From NCBI GenBank assembly GCA_024235875.1, contig JACKLP010000001.1:434001-498000 (forward strand): a stretch of 64,000 bases of DNA, in the 5' to 3' direction. A program made the position numbers and the translations under genes. Numbering within the stretch: position 1 is the stretch's first letter; each line of letters opens with the position of its first letter. Origin of the DNA: Burkholderiaceae bacterium (GTDB lineage: Bacteria; Pseudomonadota; Gammaproteobacteria; Burkholderiales; Burkholderiaceae_E). Below, piece after piece: positions 54,091-62,524 of the stretch. A model generated the notes under the pieces. The model ran no database searches. It saw only the letters and a program-made list of their open reading frames with translations, and was not told where the DNA came from.

Positions 54091-55140
54091 TCAACGAACC
54101 GGCAGGAGCACTCGAAAATCGGTCCTCCCGGGCCGGCTGTCGCATTCGATCATGCCTCCGTGCTGCTGGACGAAGGTCTGAGCCAGCGACAGCCCCAGGC
54201 CGCTCCCGCCTTCCGAGCCCGAGACCAGCGGGAAGAAGATCCGGTCCCGGATCTCGGCAGGAACGCCCGGTCCGTCATCGATCACATGCAAGTCCAGTGC
54301 CAGTTTGTGCCGAACCCTTGCAATCAGGACCTGGCGTGCGATCCGGCTGCGCAATTCGATCCGCCCGACGCCGTGCAGCGCCTGCGCGGCGTTGCGCACC
54401 AGGTTCAGGATCGCCTGGATCAGGACTTCCTTGTCGCCGATCATGTCCGGCAGGCTGGCGTCGTAGTCGCGAACGATCTCGAGGCCTTGCGGATACTCGG
54501 CCAGCACGAGCGCGCGCACCCGCTCGAACACCGCATGGATGTTCAACGGCGCGAGCCGACGCGCGATCCGGTGCGGCGCCAGCAGCCGGTCCACCAGGGC
54601 CTGCAGGCGATCGGCCTCCTTGATCACGACCTGGGTGTACTCGCGCAGGTCCGGCGACGGCAGTTCGCTCTCCAGGAGCTGGGCGGCGCCGCGGATGCCA
54701 CCGAGCGGGTTCTTGATCTCGTGCGCCAGATTGCGAACCAGTTCGCGATTGGCCTGCGCGGTGTCCATCATCTGCTCTTCGCGGTCGCTGCGCTGCCACT
54801 CGGCCAGCGGCGAAAATTCGATGAGCACGCCCGCGATCGGTGCATCGAGCCAACTCGCGACCGCCTGGGCCTCGATGAGTTCGCCGCCAACACGGTGCAG
54901 GCGCACCATCGTGCGGCGCTGGTCGCTGCCATCGAGCGGCTTGTCGGTGATCAGGGTGGTGATCGGCTCGGGATCCGTGAACAAGTCCTTGAAGGGCTCG
55001 CCGGCGTGCATCCGGCACGACACCCCGAACAACTGCTCGGCCGCCGGGTTCAGGTAGAGCGTGCGGCCCTCGGACGAGACCAGCACCACGGCACCGGCGA
55101 GCCACTCGATGCCGGCAAGGACAGAAGGCGCGGACGTCAT
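54091..55140 (-). CDS. glnL: Nitrogen regulation sensor kinase NR(II)
   Basis: Cytoplasmic histidine kinase of 349 residues. N-terminal PAS domain (about 10-110, VVLVSSEGRTLYLNPAAEQL), dimerisation/phosphoacceptor domain with His140 in NLAHEIKNPLGGIRG, and ATP-binding domain with N-box LNLVRNAAQAL, G1 VIDDGPGVP and G2 GGSGLGLSLA. It phosphorylates NtrC under nitrogen limitation and is controlled by PII. ATG at 55140 chosen; earlier starts read into non-conserved sequence. Confidence 0.93.
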   Translation of the reverse strand: MTSAPSVLAGIEWLAGAVVLVSSEGRTLYLNPAAEQLFGVSCRMHAGEPFKDLFTDPEPITTLITDKPLDGSDQRRTMVRLHRVGGELIEAQAVASWLDAPIAGVLIEFSPLAEWQRSDREEQMMDTAQANRELVRNLAHEIKNPLGGIRGAAQLLESELPSPDLREYTQVVIKEADRLQALVDRLLAPHRIARRLAPLNIHAVFERVRALVLAEYPQGLEIVRDYDASLPDMIGDKEVLIQAILNLVRNAAQALHGVGRIELRSRIARQVLIARVRHKLALDLHVIDDGPGVPAEIRDRIFFPLVSGSEGGSGLGLSLAQTFVQQHGGMIECDSRPGRTDFRVLLPVR

Positions 55141-55183
55141 CACCTGCTCACATTGGGGCCGCCAAGGGCCCGATACGACATTA

Positions 55184-55675
55184 TCAGCGACGCAGGGCCG
55201 CGATCTCACGCTCGAGCGCCGCCACATTGCCCTCGACGCCGTCGATGTCGGCCTTAAGGCGCGCGACGCGGTCGAGATAGCGCTGGTAGTTGCGCTCGCT
55301 GCCCAGGCGCTCGGGCTTGCCGTCCTTGTACTCGGCCTTCAGGCTCGCCAGCCGGGCGCGCTCCTTCTCGAGCTCGGCCGCGAGGATCTCGAGGCGGTCG
55401 TCGTCACGGCGCTTCTGGGTGCCCGGGTCCACCTTGGGAAAGCCCGCGGGCGCCGCGGCCGGCGCCGGCTTGCGCTGGCCGGCCGGGATCGTGGTCAGCG
55501 AGGGCAGCTTGATCGGGCGGCAGTTTCGCCCCGCCGCCGGCCGCGCATTGCTGTACTCGACGACCCCACCGGCCCCCTCGCAGCGATAGATCTGCGCGTT
55601 CGCATCTGCAGCGGCGGCCAGCAGCAACCCCGCCGCGAGCGCACCCGGCGGCACGCGTCGACTCCAGCTCGTCAT
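55184..55675 (-). CDS. Secreted DUF4124 protein with coiled-coil tail, between glnA and ntrB
   Basis: Protein of 163 residues: signal peptide ending near AAADANA, a DUF4124 segment (QIYRCEGAGGVVEYSNARPA, with the conserved GRNC cysteine), a proline-rich linker and a C-terminal coiled coil (about 90-163, LEILAAELEKERARLASLK to EGNVAALEREIAALRR). Function unknown, periplasmic. It lies 43 bp upstream of ntrB and is separated from glnA by a terminator. Confidence 0.85.
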   Translation of the reverse strand: MTSWSRRVPPGALAAGLLLAAAADANAQIYRCEGAGGVVEYSNARPAAGRNCRPIKLPSLTTIPAGQRKPAPAAAPAGFPKVDPGTQKRRDDDRLEILAAELEKERARLASLKAEYKDGKPERLGSERNYQRYLDRVARLKADIDGVEGNVAALEREIAALRR

Positions 55676-55752
55676 CCGATCAGTCCTTGTTCGAGGTCGC
55701 AGTGTACGGTCAGCGCCCCTGAACACGCAATGCGCCCGAGGGCGCCGCCCTC

Positions 55753-55785
55753 ATGAAAAAGGGCGCCGTCGGCGCCCTTTTTCAT
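55753..55785 (-). terminator. Rho-independent terminator after glnA
   Basis: A perfect 15-bp stem (55753-55767 with 55771-55785, 3-base loop) with GGGCGCC core and A/T tails gives a run of T in both directions. It follows the glnA stop by 34 bp and would limit read-through into the ntrBC genes. Confidence 0.9.
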
Positions 55786-55819
55786 CCGATTCCGCCCCGC
55801 CCCAAGGCAGGTGTCGGGA

Positions 55820-57232
55820 TCAGAGCGAGTAGTACATGTCGAATTCGACCGGGTGCGTCGCCATGCGGAAGCGCGTCACCTCGTCCATCTTCAGCGCGAT
55901 GTAGCCGTCGATCATGTCCTCGCTGAACACCCCGCCGCGGGTCAGGAACTCGCGATCGGCGTCCAGGGCCTCGAGGGCCTGGTCCAGCGAGCTGCAAACG
56001 GTCGGGATCGCCTTGCCTTCCTCGGGCGGCAGGTCGTAGAGGTTCTTGTCGGCTGCCTCGCCCGGATGGATCTTGTTCTGGATCCCGTCGATACCGGCCA
56101 TCAGCATCGCCGAGAAGGCCAGGTAGGGGTTGGCCGAAGGATCCGGGAAGCGCACCTCGATGCGGCGCCCCTTCGGATTACTGACGTAGGGGATACGGAT
56201 CGAGGCCGAGCGGTTGCGGGCCGAATAGGCCAGCATGACCGGCGCCTCGAAGCCCGGGACCAGACGCTTGTACGAGTTGGTGCCGGGGTTCGAGAACGCG
56301 TTGATCGCGCGGGCATGCTTGATGATGCCGCCGATGTAGTAGAGCGCCACGTCCGAGAGGCCCGCGTACTTGTCACCCGCGAACAGGTTGTTGCCGTCCT
56401 TCCAGATCGACTGGTGGCAGTGCATGCCCGAGCCGTTGTCACCGACCAGGGGCTTGGGCATGAAGGTGGCGGTCTTGCCGTAGCTGAACGCCACGTTCTG
56501 GACCACGTACTTCAGGGTCTGGGTCCAGTCGGCGCGGGTCACGAGCTCGGCGAACTTGGTGCCGATCTCGCACTGGCCGGCGCCCGCCACCTCATGGTGG
56601 TGCACCTCGACCGGGATGCCCATCTGCTCGAGGATCAGGCACATCTCCGAGCGCATGTCCTGCAGCGAATCGACCGGGGGCACCGGGAAGTAGCCGCCCT
56701 TGACGGTCGGGCGATGTCCCAGGTTGCCGCCTTCGAACTCCTTGCCGGTGCTCCACGACGCTTCCTCGGAAGCGATCTTGAAGAAGGCGTTGCCCATCTC
56801 GTTGGCCCAGGTCACCGAGTCGAACACGAAGAACTCGGGCTCGGGGCCGAAGAAGGCGGTGTCACCGATACCGGACGACTTCAGGTAGGCCTCGGCACGA
56901 CGCGCGAGCGAGCGCGGGTCACGGCCATAGCCCTTGCCATCCGAGGGCTCGACCACGTCGCAGGTCAGCATCAGGGTCGGCTCCTCGCGGAACGGATCGA
57001 GCTTGGCCGACGCGGGATCGGGAACCAGCAGCATGTCCGACGCCTCGATGCCCTTCCAGCCAGCGATCGACGAGCCGTCGAAGGCGTGACCGCCGGTGAA
57101 CTTGTCCTCGTCGAAATGCGACACCGGCACCGAGACATGCTGCTCCTTGCCACGCGTGTCGGTGAAACGGAAGTCGACGAACTTGACCTCATTGTCAGAG
57201 ATCATCTTCATTACATCTTTGGCGCTGGCCAT
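55820..57232 (-). CDS. glnA: Glutamine synthetase type I
   Basis: Dodecameric enzyme of 470 residues that makes glutamine from glutamate, ammonia and ATP. Motifs: DGSSIAGWKGIEASDM, the EVAGAGQCEIGTKF metal-ligand segment, KPLVGDNGSGMHCHQSIW, NPGTNSYKRLVPGFEAPV and, near residue 395, NLYDLPPEE, the adenylylation site tyrosine. Length and motifs fit the adenylylated type I-beta form, so GlnE control is expected. A sigma-54 promoter and NtrC-like half-sites lie upstream. Confidence 0.96.
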   Translation of the reverse strand: MASAKDVMKMISDNEVKFVDFRFTDTRGKEQHVSVPVSHFDEDKFTGGHAFDGSSIAGWKGIEASDMLLVPDPASAKLDPFREEPTLMLTCDVVEPSDGKGYGRDPRSLARRAEAYLKSSGIGDTAFFGPEPEFFVFDSVTWANEMGNAFFKIASEEASWSTGKEFEGGNLGHRPTVKGGYFPVPPVDSLQDMRSEMCLILEQMGIPVEVHHHEVAGAGQCEIGTKFAELVTRADWTQTLKYVVQNVAFSYGKTATFMPKPLVGDNGSGMHCHQSIWKDGNNLFAGDKYAGLSDVALYYIGGIIKHARAINAFSNPGTNSYKRLVPGFEAPVMLAYSARNRSASIRIPYVSNPKGRRIEVRFPDPSANPYLAFSAMLMAGIDGIQNKIHPGEAADKNLYDLPPEEGKAIPTVCSSLDQALEALDADREFLTRGGVFSEDMIDGYIALKMDEVTRFRMATHPVEFDMYYSL

Positions 57233-57384
57233 GAGAGGCTTCTCCTGAGTAGCAGTTGGTGACCCGACCGCGGGGCTGACGTTGCGAGAATTCGGTGTCC
57301 GGGCGCGATCATACGTCAGCGCGCGCCGACGCGGATCGCAAACCCGGACATCGGCCCGCCTTGCGAACCGGACCGCCGATGAGA

Positions 57385-57400
57385 AGCACTAAACGTGCCA
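57385..57400 (-). promoter_or_regulatory. Sigma-54 promoter of glnA
   Basis: On the minus strand the sequence is TGGCACGTTTAGTGCT: the -24 GG and -12 GC are spaced by exactly ten bases, and it matches TGGCACG-N4-TTGCT at all but one position. Transcription would start near 57375, giving a leader of about 140 nt before glnA. Confidence 0.8.
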
Positions 57401-57563
57401 TACCTGCGAGCCGACGCGGTTCACGGTTTGCCCGGGTCGCGCACGCATTTCCGCGAATCGCACGAGCATTTCCGGGCCCATTGGCGGTGGATCCCGGGAT
57501 CGAGCGGCGATGCCGGTGGCCCGCGGCCGACTCGCGACGGATCCGGGCCTGGCGCCAATCGAA

Positions 57564-57594
57564 TGCACCAACATTGAGCGCCCCGTTTTGGTGC
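57564..57594. promoter_or_regulatory. Candidate NtrC half-sites upstream of glnA
   Basis: TGCACCA (57564-57570) and TGGTGC (57589-57594) match the two halves of the NtrC box but are separated by 18 bp instead of about 5. They are roughly 190 bp upstream of the sigma-54 start site, within enhancer range. The rest of the 550-bp gap 57233-57785 holds no gene I can support; it includes a direct repeat of CGCACG-x-CATTTCCG at 57440-57474. Confidence 0.5.
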
Positions 57595-57785
57595 TCTCGT
57601 GCCCCACGCTGGGGCGCCCCGACGACAGGGTCGGCCACGCACCATCGGAGCGTACGGCGCCGAGAGCGGCGTTCGCGGATCACGACGATTGTTCGAGACC
57701 GGGCCAGACGCCCGAATTCCCGCGGCCGGGGTCGATTATTGATTCGCCTTTCCGATTTTTTTAGACAATATATCCACTTATTCGA

Positions 57786-59057
57786 CTACCGGACGAACAA
57801 AACCAACAAGTCGTTCAGATACCGCCAGCCCAAGGGCGTCGGACGCAGCCGCGTCGGATCGGCGTCCATGAGGCCACGCGCCCGGGCGGTCTCGAGCGCT
57901 TCGGCCAAGGCCATCGGGCCAAGTCCGGTGCGCTCGGCGAACAAGGCCGCCGGCACGCCCTGCGCAAGGCGCAGGGCGTTGAGCATGAATTCAAACGGTC
58001 GTTCGCCGTTCTCGACCGGCTCGCGCGACGCGATCGGGTCGCCGGTGCCGAGCGCCGCCGCCATGTACCGCGACGGGTGCCGCTGGCGCACTTCGCGAAA
58101 GATGCCCTGGTAGGAGCTGAGCTTGGAATGCGCGCCAGCCCCCAGGCCCAGGTAGTCGCCGAAGGTCCAGTAGTTCAGGTTGTGCCGGCAGGCGTGGCCG
58201 GCCCGGGCGAAGGCGGATACCTCGTAGTGCTCGTAGCCTGCCGCCTCGAGGTCCGAGACGATCGCGTCATGCATGCGCGCGGCCATATCGTCGTCGGGCA
58301 GCGGCGGCGGACGCTTGGCGAACGGCGTGCCGGGCTCGAGCGTGAGGTGGTAGCAGGACAGGTGCGGCGGCTCGAAGGCCAGCGCCTGCGCCAGGTCGGC
58401 CTGGCTGGCCGCCGGATCCTGCCCGGGCAGCGCGAACATCAGGTCCAGATTGAAGGTTTTGAAATGGCGCACTGCCGATTCGATGGCGGCCAGGGCCTGA
58501 CGTCGATCGTGCCGGCGCCCGAGCGCCACCAGCGCCTGGTCATCGAAGGACTGGACTCCGATCGAGAGCCGGTTGACACCCGCCTGGGCGAAGCCCTCGA
58601 AGCGAGTGGCATCGTAGGTGCCCGGGTTGGCTTCCAGCGTGATCTCGGCATCGGCCACGAGCCGAACCCGGGCCCGGATCGCCGAGAGCAGGCGCTCGAT
58701 GGAATCCGGCGAGAACAGGCTTGGCGTGCCGCCCCCGATGAAGATCGTCTGCACGCTGCGGCCCCAGATGGCCGGCAGCGCCGCGTCGAGATCGGCAAGC
58801 ACGGCGTCGACGTAGCGCGCCTCGGGCACGCCATCGCGCGGATGCTCATGCGAATTGAAGTCGCAGTACGGGCACTTGGCCAGGCACCACGGCAGGTGAA
58901 CATACAGCGACAGTGGCGGCGGGACGCTCAGCCCGAGCGGTGCCGCATCGGGCGTCACTCGTCGGCCCCCGATCTGGTCCGGACGCAGGCGTGTGACGGT
59001 ACCCGCCGGCCGGCCCTGAGCGTCCGGCTGGCGGCGCTCGTCAGGTGAGGCCGGCAT
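57786..59057 (-). CDS. hemW: Radical SAM heme chaperone HemW
   Basis: Protein of about 423 residues that binds heme and an iron-sulfur cluster and hands heme to cytochromes. Radical SAM motif CLAKCPYC lies near residue 57 in YVHLPWCLAKCPYCDFNSHE; GGGTPSLF, VNRLSIGVQSFDD and LDLMFALPGQ follow, and the C-terminal HemN-like domain (AHSKLSSYQGIF, GRRPFEF-like region) is complete. Start uncertain: ATG at 59057 overlaps rdgB by 17 bp; a GTG at 58958 would shorten it by 33 residues. It was long annotated as an oxygen-independent coproporphyrinogen oxidase. Confidence 0.9.
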   Translation of the reverse strand: MPASPDERRQPDAQGRPAGTVTRLRPDQIGGRRVTPDAAPLGLSVPPPLSLYVHLPWCLAKCPYCDFNSHEHPRDGVPEARYVDAVLADLDAALPAIWGRSVQTIFIGGGTPSLFSPDSIERLLSAIRARVRLVADAEITLEANPGTYDATRFEGFAQAGVNRLSIGVQSFDDQALVALGRRHDRRQALAAIESAVRHFKTFNLDLMFALPGQDPAASQADLAQALAFEPPHLSCYHLTLEPGTPFAKRPPPLPDDDMAARMHDAIVSDLEAAGYEHYEVSAFARAGHACRHNLNYWTFGDYLGLGAGAHSKLSSYQGIFREVRQRHPSRYMAAALGTGDPIASREPVENGERPFEFMLNALRLAQGVPAALFAERTGLGPMALAEALETARARGLMDADPTRLRPTPLGWRYLNDLLVLFVR

Positions 59058-59721
59058 CGCGAAGCTTGGCCAACAGTGCGGCAGCCGCATGTCCGCGATG
59101 GCTGAGCGCGTTCTTTTGCGCCGCGCTCAGTTCTGCCGCGGTGCAGCCGGTGTCCGGGACCAGGAAATACGGGTCGTAGCCGAAACCGCCATCGCCGCGC
59201 GCCTCGGGCACGACGCGCCCGTGCCAACTCGCGTCGGCAACGATCGGCTGCGGATCGTCGTGGGCGCGCACGAGCACCAGCACGCAGTAGTAGTAGGCGT
59301 CGGCCAGGCCGGCCGGTGGGCACGGATCGGGCACGCCCGGCAGGGACCGCAGGCTCTCGATCAGCCAGGCATTGTTGGCGGCATCGCCCTCGCCCTGGCC
59401 GTCGAGCGCGGCGAACCGGGCCGAATGCACGCCCGGTCGCCCACCCAGGGCCGGCACGCAGATGCCGGAATCGTCGGCCATGGCGGGCAGGCCCGACCGG
59501 CGGCTCGCGTGACGCGCCTTCTCGAGCGCGTTCTCGAGAAAGGTCGGGTGGGGTTCTTCGGCCGGTTCGATACCGAGTGTCGACTGCGCGACCAGGCTCA
59601 CGCCCAGGGGGCGCAGCAAGGCATCGAACTCGCGCAGCTTGCCCGCATTGCCGCTGGCAAGGACGACCCGCTCCAGCCGCGCCTCGCCGTGCCGCGTCGG
59701 GCTTGCCGGGGCGCGCGTCAT
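59041..59721 (-). CDS. rdgB: XTP/dITP diphosphatase
   Basis: House-cleaning pyrophosphatase of 226 residues that removes inosine and xanthosine triphosphates. Motifs: VVLASGNAGKLREFDALL, FLENALEKARHASRRSGLPA, ADDSGICVPALGGRPGVHSAR, GDGGFGYDPYFLVP and the final NALSHRGHAAA. Two regions are longer than in E. coli RdgB (the first 14 residues and a CPPAGLADAYYYC loop). It overlaps rph by 4 bp. Confidence 0.93.
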   Translation of the reverse strand: MTRAPASPTRHGEARLERVVLASGNAGKLREFDALLRPLGVSLVAQSTLGIEPAEEPHPTFLENALEKARHASRRSGLPAMADDSGICVPALGGRPGVHSARFAALDGQGEGDAANNAWLIESLRSLPGVPDPCPPAGLADAYYYCVLVLVRAHDDPQPIVADASWHGRVVPEARGDGGFGYDPYFLVPDTGCTAAELSAAQKNALSHRGHAAAALLAKLRDAGLT

Positions 59722-60446
59722 GCCTGGCCGAGGGCCTGGCGCTGGATCCGGCTCAGCCGTTCGATGCCGGCACGGGCCAGCGCCAGCATCGCGTCCATCT
59801 GCTCGCGCGAGAAGGCCTGGCTCTCGGCCGTTGCCTGCACCTCGACGATGCCACCGGTGCCGGTCATCACGACATTGCAGTCGGCATCGCAGTTGGAATC
59901 CTCGTCGTAGTCCAGGTCGAGCACGGGCAAGCCTCGATACAGGCCGACCGAAACCGCCGCCACGCTGTCGAGAATCGGGTTCTCTGCCAAATGGCCGCCC
60001 GCCAGGAGGTGCGAGATGGCGTCGTGGGCGGCCACGTAGGCGCCGGTGATTGCCGCCGTTCGGGTGCCACCGTCGGCCTGGAGCACGTCGCAGTCCAGGG
60101 TGATCGTGCGCTCCCCGAGCCGGCGGCGGTCGAAGACCGCACGCAGGCTACGGCCGATCAGGCGCTGGATTTCCTGGGTGCGGCCGCTCTGGCGCCCGCG
60201 GGCCGCCTCGCGATCTCCGCGGGTATGGGTGGCGCGCGGCAGCATGCCGTACTCGGCGGTGAGCCAACCTTGGCCCTGGCCCCGGAGAAACCCCGGCACG
60301 CGATCCTCCACGCTGGCGGTGCACAAGACCTTTGTCCGGCCGAACTCGACCAGGACCGAGCCTTCGGCATGGCAGGTGAACTCGCGCGTGATATGGACCG
60401 CTCGCAGCGAATCGGGGGTCCGTCCGCTGGGTCGGGTTGTCGTCAT
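59718..60446 (-). CDS. rph: Ribonuclease PH
   Basis: Phosphorolytic 3' exonuclease of 242 residues for tRNA maturation. Motifs: GSVLVEFGRTKVLCTASVED, RGDREAARGRQSGRTQEIQR with phosphate-binding arginines, CDVLQADGGTRTAAITGA, and the DLDYDEDSNCDADCNVVMTG block. Full length, no frameshift, unlike the inactive E. coli K-12 allele. It overlaps the PP2C gene by 4 bp. Confidence 0.95.
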   Translation of the reverse strand: MTTTRPSGRTPDSLRAVHITREFTCHAEGSVLVEFGRTKVLCTASVEDRVPGFLRGQGQGWLTAEYGMLPRATHTRGDREAARGRQSGRTQEIQRLIGRSLRAVFDRRRLGERTITLDCDVLQADGGTRTAAITGAYVAAHDAISHLLAGGHLAENPILDSVAAVSVGLYRGLPVLDLDYDEDSNCDADCNVVMTGTGGIVEVQATAESQAFSREQMDAMLALARAGIERLSRIQRQALGQA

Positions 60447-61357
60447 CCGTTTCCTCCGGTGCGCTCGATCGCGGCGCGAATCTCGCGAATGGTGCGCTCG
60501 ATCTCGTCTTCGCTCATGGGTTCGACCTCGGAGCCGTCATCGATCGGCCCCAGCGCGATCGTGGTGGTGATGGCGCCATCGGGAACATCGCCCGAGGACA
60601 GGCCATCGCCTGCGGCATGCGCGCCAACCCAGCTCATGCCCAGCGCCGTGGCGTTGTCGGCCTGCGGGCCCTGCAGCAAGGTGGCCCGCTGCACGATCCG
60701 CGGCACGGCGTCCTTGACCGGCACGCCATAGAGCATGCCGCAAAGCTCGCGTTCGGAGAACGCCGCCCAGACTCCGTCGGAGCACAACAAGAAGGCGTCG
60801 CCCGGATGCAGGTCCGGCGCACCGCCCAATTCGATCGTGGGCTCGAACGGCGAGCCCAGGCAATTGAGCACCTTGTTGCGCTCGGGGTGAGTCTCCTGCT
60901 CCTCGGGCTGGAGCAGCCCCAGATTGACCAGGTTCTGCACCTTGGAGTGGTCCTGGGTTCGCGCCAGGCAACGATCGCCGCGAAACCAGTAGAGCCGTGA
61001 ATCGCCCGCGTGCGCCCACCAGGCCCGCCCGCCCTGCACCACGCAGGCCACGACCGTGGTGCGCGGCGACTCGGGCAGGCCCGCCTGCTTCTGGTAGCGC
61101 AGGATCTCGCGGTGGGACCGGCGCAAGGCCTCGTCGAGGAAAGCGGCCGGGTCTGGAAGCGCGGGCCGCGCCACCTGCTGGAATACCGACGCCGCCGTCT
61201 GCAGGGTGATCTGCGCGGCGACCTCGCCCCGGACATGGCCACCCATGCCGTCGGCCACCAGCATCAGCAAGGAGTCGCTGGTGAAGCAATAGCCCATGCG
61301 GTCCTGGTTGACCGTGCGCCCACCGATCTTGGTGTCCTGATATATGGAAAACCGCAA
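60443..61357 (-). CDS. PP2C-family serine/threonine protein phosphatase
   Basis: Metal-dependent phosphatase of 304 residues. Motifs: the VNQDRMGYCF start region, LLMVADGMGGHVRGE with metal aspartate, TVVACVVQGGRAWWAHAGDSRLYWFR, a LLCSDGVWAAF segment, and an ADNATAL motif near 235. The C-terminal 60 residues are acidic. Encoded between rph and a Ser/Thr kinase on the same strand, it probably reverses that kinase's phosphorylation. Confidence 0.9.
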   Translation of the reverse strand: MRFSIYQDTKIGGRTVNQDRMGYCFTSDSLLMLVADGMGGHVRGEVAAQITLQTAASVFQQVARPALPDPAAFLDEALRRSHREILRYQKQAGLPESPRTTVVACVVQGGRAWWAHAGDSRLYWFRGDRCLARTQDHSKVQNLVNLGLLQPEEQETHPERNKVLNCLGSPFEPTIELGGAPDLHPGDAFLLCSDGVWAAFSERELCGMLYGVPVKDAVPRIVQRATLLQGPQADNATALGMSWVGAHAAGDGLSSGDVPDGAITTTIALGPIDDGSEVEPMSEDEIERTIREIRAAIERTGGNG

Positions 61358-61425
61358 CTAACTCTCCTGGCTCGTCAGTCCCGACCGTCCTGGCGTTCGC
61401 CGCGCCCGGACGAATTACCGCGGCA

Positions 61426-62457
61426 TCAGCCCGGAATGGTGAACGGCTCGCGCGCTCGCCGCTTGAACGGGAGTCGATCGGCGATCGTGTCGAACCAGCG
61501 ACCGATCGTGCCGCCTCGACGCGCGCCGGGTTCCTCGTGGGTCCGGGTAATCTCGCGCAGCGCCCGCTGCAGTGCGAACACGCTTTGCGGACGTTCGACC
61601 GGGCTCAGCTTCAGGCACCAGCCGACCAGATCGATCAGGGCCTGGGAGTACGCGCCGCCCTGGGTCAGCCGCTCGAGCGCCGCTGGCAGCTTGTCCTGGA
61701 GCTCGCGCTGGTCGGCGGGCTGCGGCGGGGTGCCGGCCATGCATGCATACATGCTCGCGCCCAGGCTGTAGATGTCGGACCAGGGCCCAAGTTGCTGGTT
61801 GCGCCGATAAAGTTCGGGCGCCGCGAAACCCGGCGTGTACATCGGGAACAGCTTGGGCCCGTCGGCATCGAGCGCGCGCCGCGCGGCGCCGAAATCGAGC
61901 AGCAGCGGCGTGCCGTCGAGCCGAAGATAGATATTGGCGGGCTTCAGGTCCAGATGCAGCAACCGGTTGGCGTGCACCTCGCGCAGCCCGTTCATGACCA
62001 GGTTGAAGACCTGGACCACATGGCGCTCGGCCAACACGCTCTTGCCGGCCTTGGCGTTCTTGCCCCCCTTGCCGCGATTGCGAAGCACGACCTCCTGCAG
62101 GCTGCGACCTTGCTCGTAGGCCATCACCATGTAGACGGTCTCGTGGGCGCGAAAAAAGTTCACGACCCTCACCACATTGGGGTGGAAGATCTGCGCCAGC
62201 GCGCGGCCTTCCTCGAAGAAGCACTTCAGGCCATTGCGGAAGGTGGCCAGGTTCTTGTCGGGGATCGCCGGCGCGAGTTCGCCCTGCTTGCGCTTGATCA
62301 GGTTGCTGGGCAGGTACTCCTTGAGCGCGAAGCGCTCGCCCTGCCCATCCTCGGCGAGATAGACGATCGAAAAGCCGCCGCTGGCGATCTTTCTTACGAT
62401 ACGATATCCGCCGACTTCCAGGCCGTCCGGCAGCGGTGCGTTGGTCTGAGTGCCCAT
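61426..62457 (-). CDS. Serine/threonine protein kinase, non-RD type
   Basis: Soluble Hanks-type kinase of 343 residues: glycine loop KIASGGFSIVYLAED, Lys in FALKEYL, catalytic loop HLDLKPANIYL, metal loop LLDFGAARRAL and APE-like FAAPELYRR. The catalytic loop has Leu where most kinases have Arg (HRD), so activity should not need activation-loop phosphorylation of the usual kind. No transmembrane or sensor domain is seen. It pairs with the PP2C gene 68 bp downstream. Confidence 0.9.
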   Translation of the reverse strand: MGTQTNAPLPDGLEVGGYRIVRKIASGGFSIVYLAEDGQGERFALKEYLPSNLIKRKQGELAPAIPDKNLATFRNGLKCFFEEGRALAQIFHPNVVRVVNFFRAHETVYMVMAYEQGRSLQEVVLRNRGKGGKNAKAGKSVLAERHVVQVFNLVMNGLREVHANRLLHLDLKPANIYLRLDGTPLLLDFGAARRALDADGPKLFPMYTPGFAAPELYRRNQQLGPWSDIYSLGASMYACMAGTPPQPADQRELQDKLPAALERLTQGGAYSQALIDLVGWCLKLSPVERPQSVFALQRALREITRTHEEPGARRGGTIGRWFDTIADRLPFKRRAREPFTIPG

Positions 62458-62524
62458 CTTGGGCCGATTCTACTTTTGTTTCTGGTTTCCTTTGGCCGAT
62501 TCCCTGCAACCGGAGAGCCCCGCC

